Shown: positions 5,879-5,895 of the stretch, piece by piece
How the letters are laid out: the number at the start of each line of letters is the position of its first letter
Position numbering within the stretch: position 1 is the first letter of the stretch
Assembly (NCBI GenBank): GCA_000715605.1
Contig: KL568523.1
Coordinates: forward strand, 30,736 to 36,630
DNA: 5,895 bases
Direction: 5' to 3'
From: Streptomyces speibonae
Lineage (GTDB): Bacteria > Actinomycetota > Actinomycetes > Streptomycetales > Streptomycetaceae
Notes under the pieces: model-generated
Told to the model about the DNA's origin: nothing
Database searches by the model: none
The model's input: only the letters and a program-made list of their open reading frames with translations
Translations under genes and position numbers: made by a program

Positions 5879-5895
5879 CTGTCTCTTATACACAT
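5879..5895. other. Tn5/Nextera mosaic-end adapter remnant at contig end
   Basis: The last 17 bases, CTGTCTCTTATACACAT, are identical to the first 17 of the 19-nt transposase mosaic end used in tagmentation libraries (reverse-complement orientation). They are A/T-rich compared with the flanking DNA and lie exactly at the window edge, as expected for untrimmed adapter rather than a genomic transposon. Confidence 0.96.

Noticed and set aside
5617..5895. Minus-strand frame beginning MCIRDR
   Set aside because: Its start lies within the sequencing adapter and its composition (Cys, Ser, Arg, Gly) is that of an out-of-frame reading; it also overlaps the start of the 59-residue gene.
5879..5895. Possible Tn5 or insertion-sequence end
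   Set aside because: The match is to the engineered mosaic end, sits exactly at the contig edge and has no transposase or target duplication nearby; library adapter explains it fully.
1..5895. CRISPR array, tRNA or rRNA genes
   Set aside because: No regularly spaced repeats of CRISPR type and no tRNA or rRNA motifs were seen; the tandem repeats found are contiguous without spacers.

Overview
The window looks like a draft-genome contig end from a Streptomyces or close actinomycete. Base composition is very GC-rich, codon third positions are almost all G or C, starts include GTG, and the proteins (MMPL exporter, TetR regulator, bacterial tricorn protease) match that lineage. The last 17 bases are not genomic: they match the Tn5/Nextera mosaic end, so the right edge is a library artefact.

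Layout. Bases 1-1096 (minus) hold the N-terminal 365 residues of an MMPL/RND-type membrane transporter that continues past the left edge. It lies 114 bp downstream of a complete 199-residue TetR-family regulator (1211-1810, minus) on the same strand. Bases 1811-1977 form a divergent intergenic region with two copies of a 17-bp palindrome, the likely operators of the regulator. On the other side, facing right, is a complete tricorn protease gene (1978-5367, plus; about 1129 residues) with two beta-propellers, a helical linker, a PDZ domain and an S41-type catalytic domain. The catalytic residues Ser743, His744, Ser1002 and Glu1060 can be placed by motif and spacing. A small Q/E/K/R-rich protein of 59 residues (5447-5626, minus) converges on tricorn, with a perfect 14-bp-stem terminator between them. 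The 3' end of an unrecognised gene (5702-5878, minus) follows, and then the adapter.

How the parts may work together. TetR and MMPL form a standard regulator-exporter pair. The exporter's own upstream gap contains no operator copy, so it probably depends on the operator-bearing promoter in front of tetR. Because tricorn is divergent and its start lies downstream of both operator copies, the regulator may also influence tricorn; this is inference. Tricorn itself is expected to be a cytoplasmic peptide-degrading housekeeping enzyme.

No wholly new system is evident. The features most worth a second look are the twin operators, a tandem 54-bp in-frame repeat that lengthens the PDZ region of tricorn, a 24-bp duplication that copies the tricorn stop codon, a possible hairpin over the ribosome binding site of the small gene, and the adapter at the contig end.
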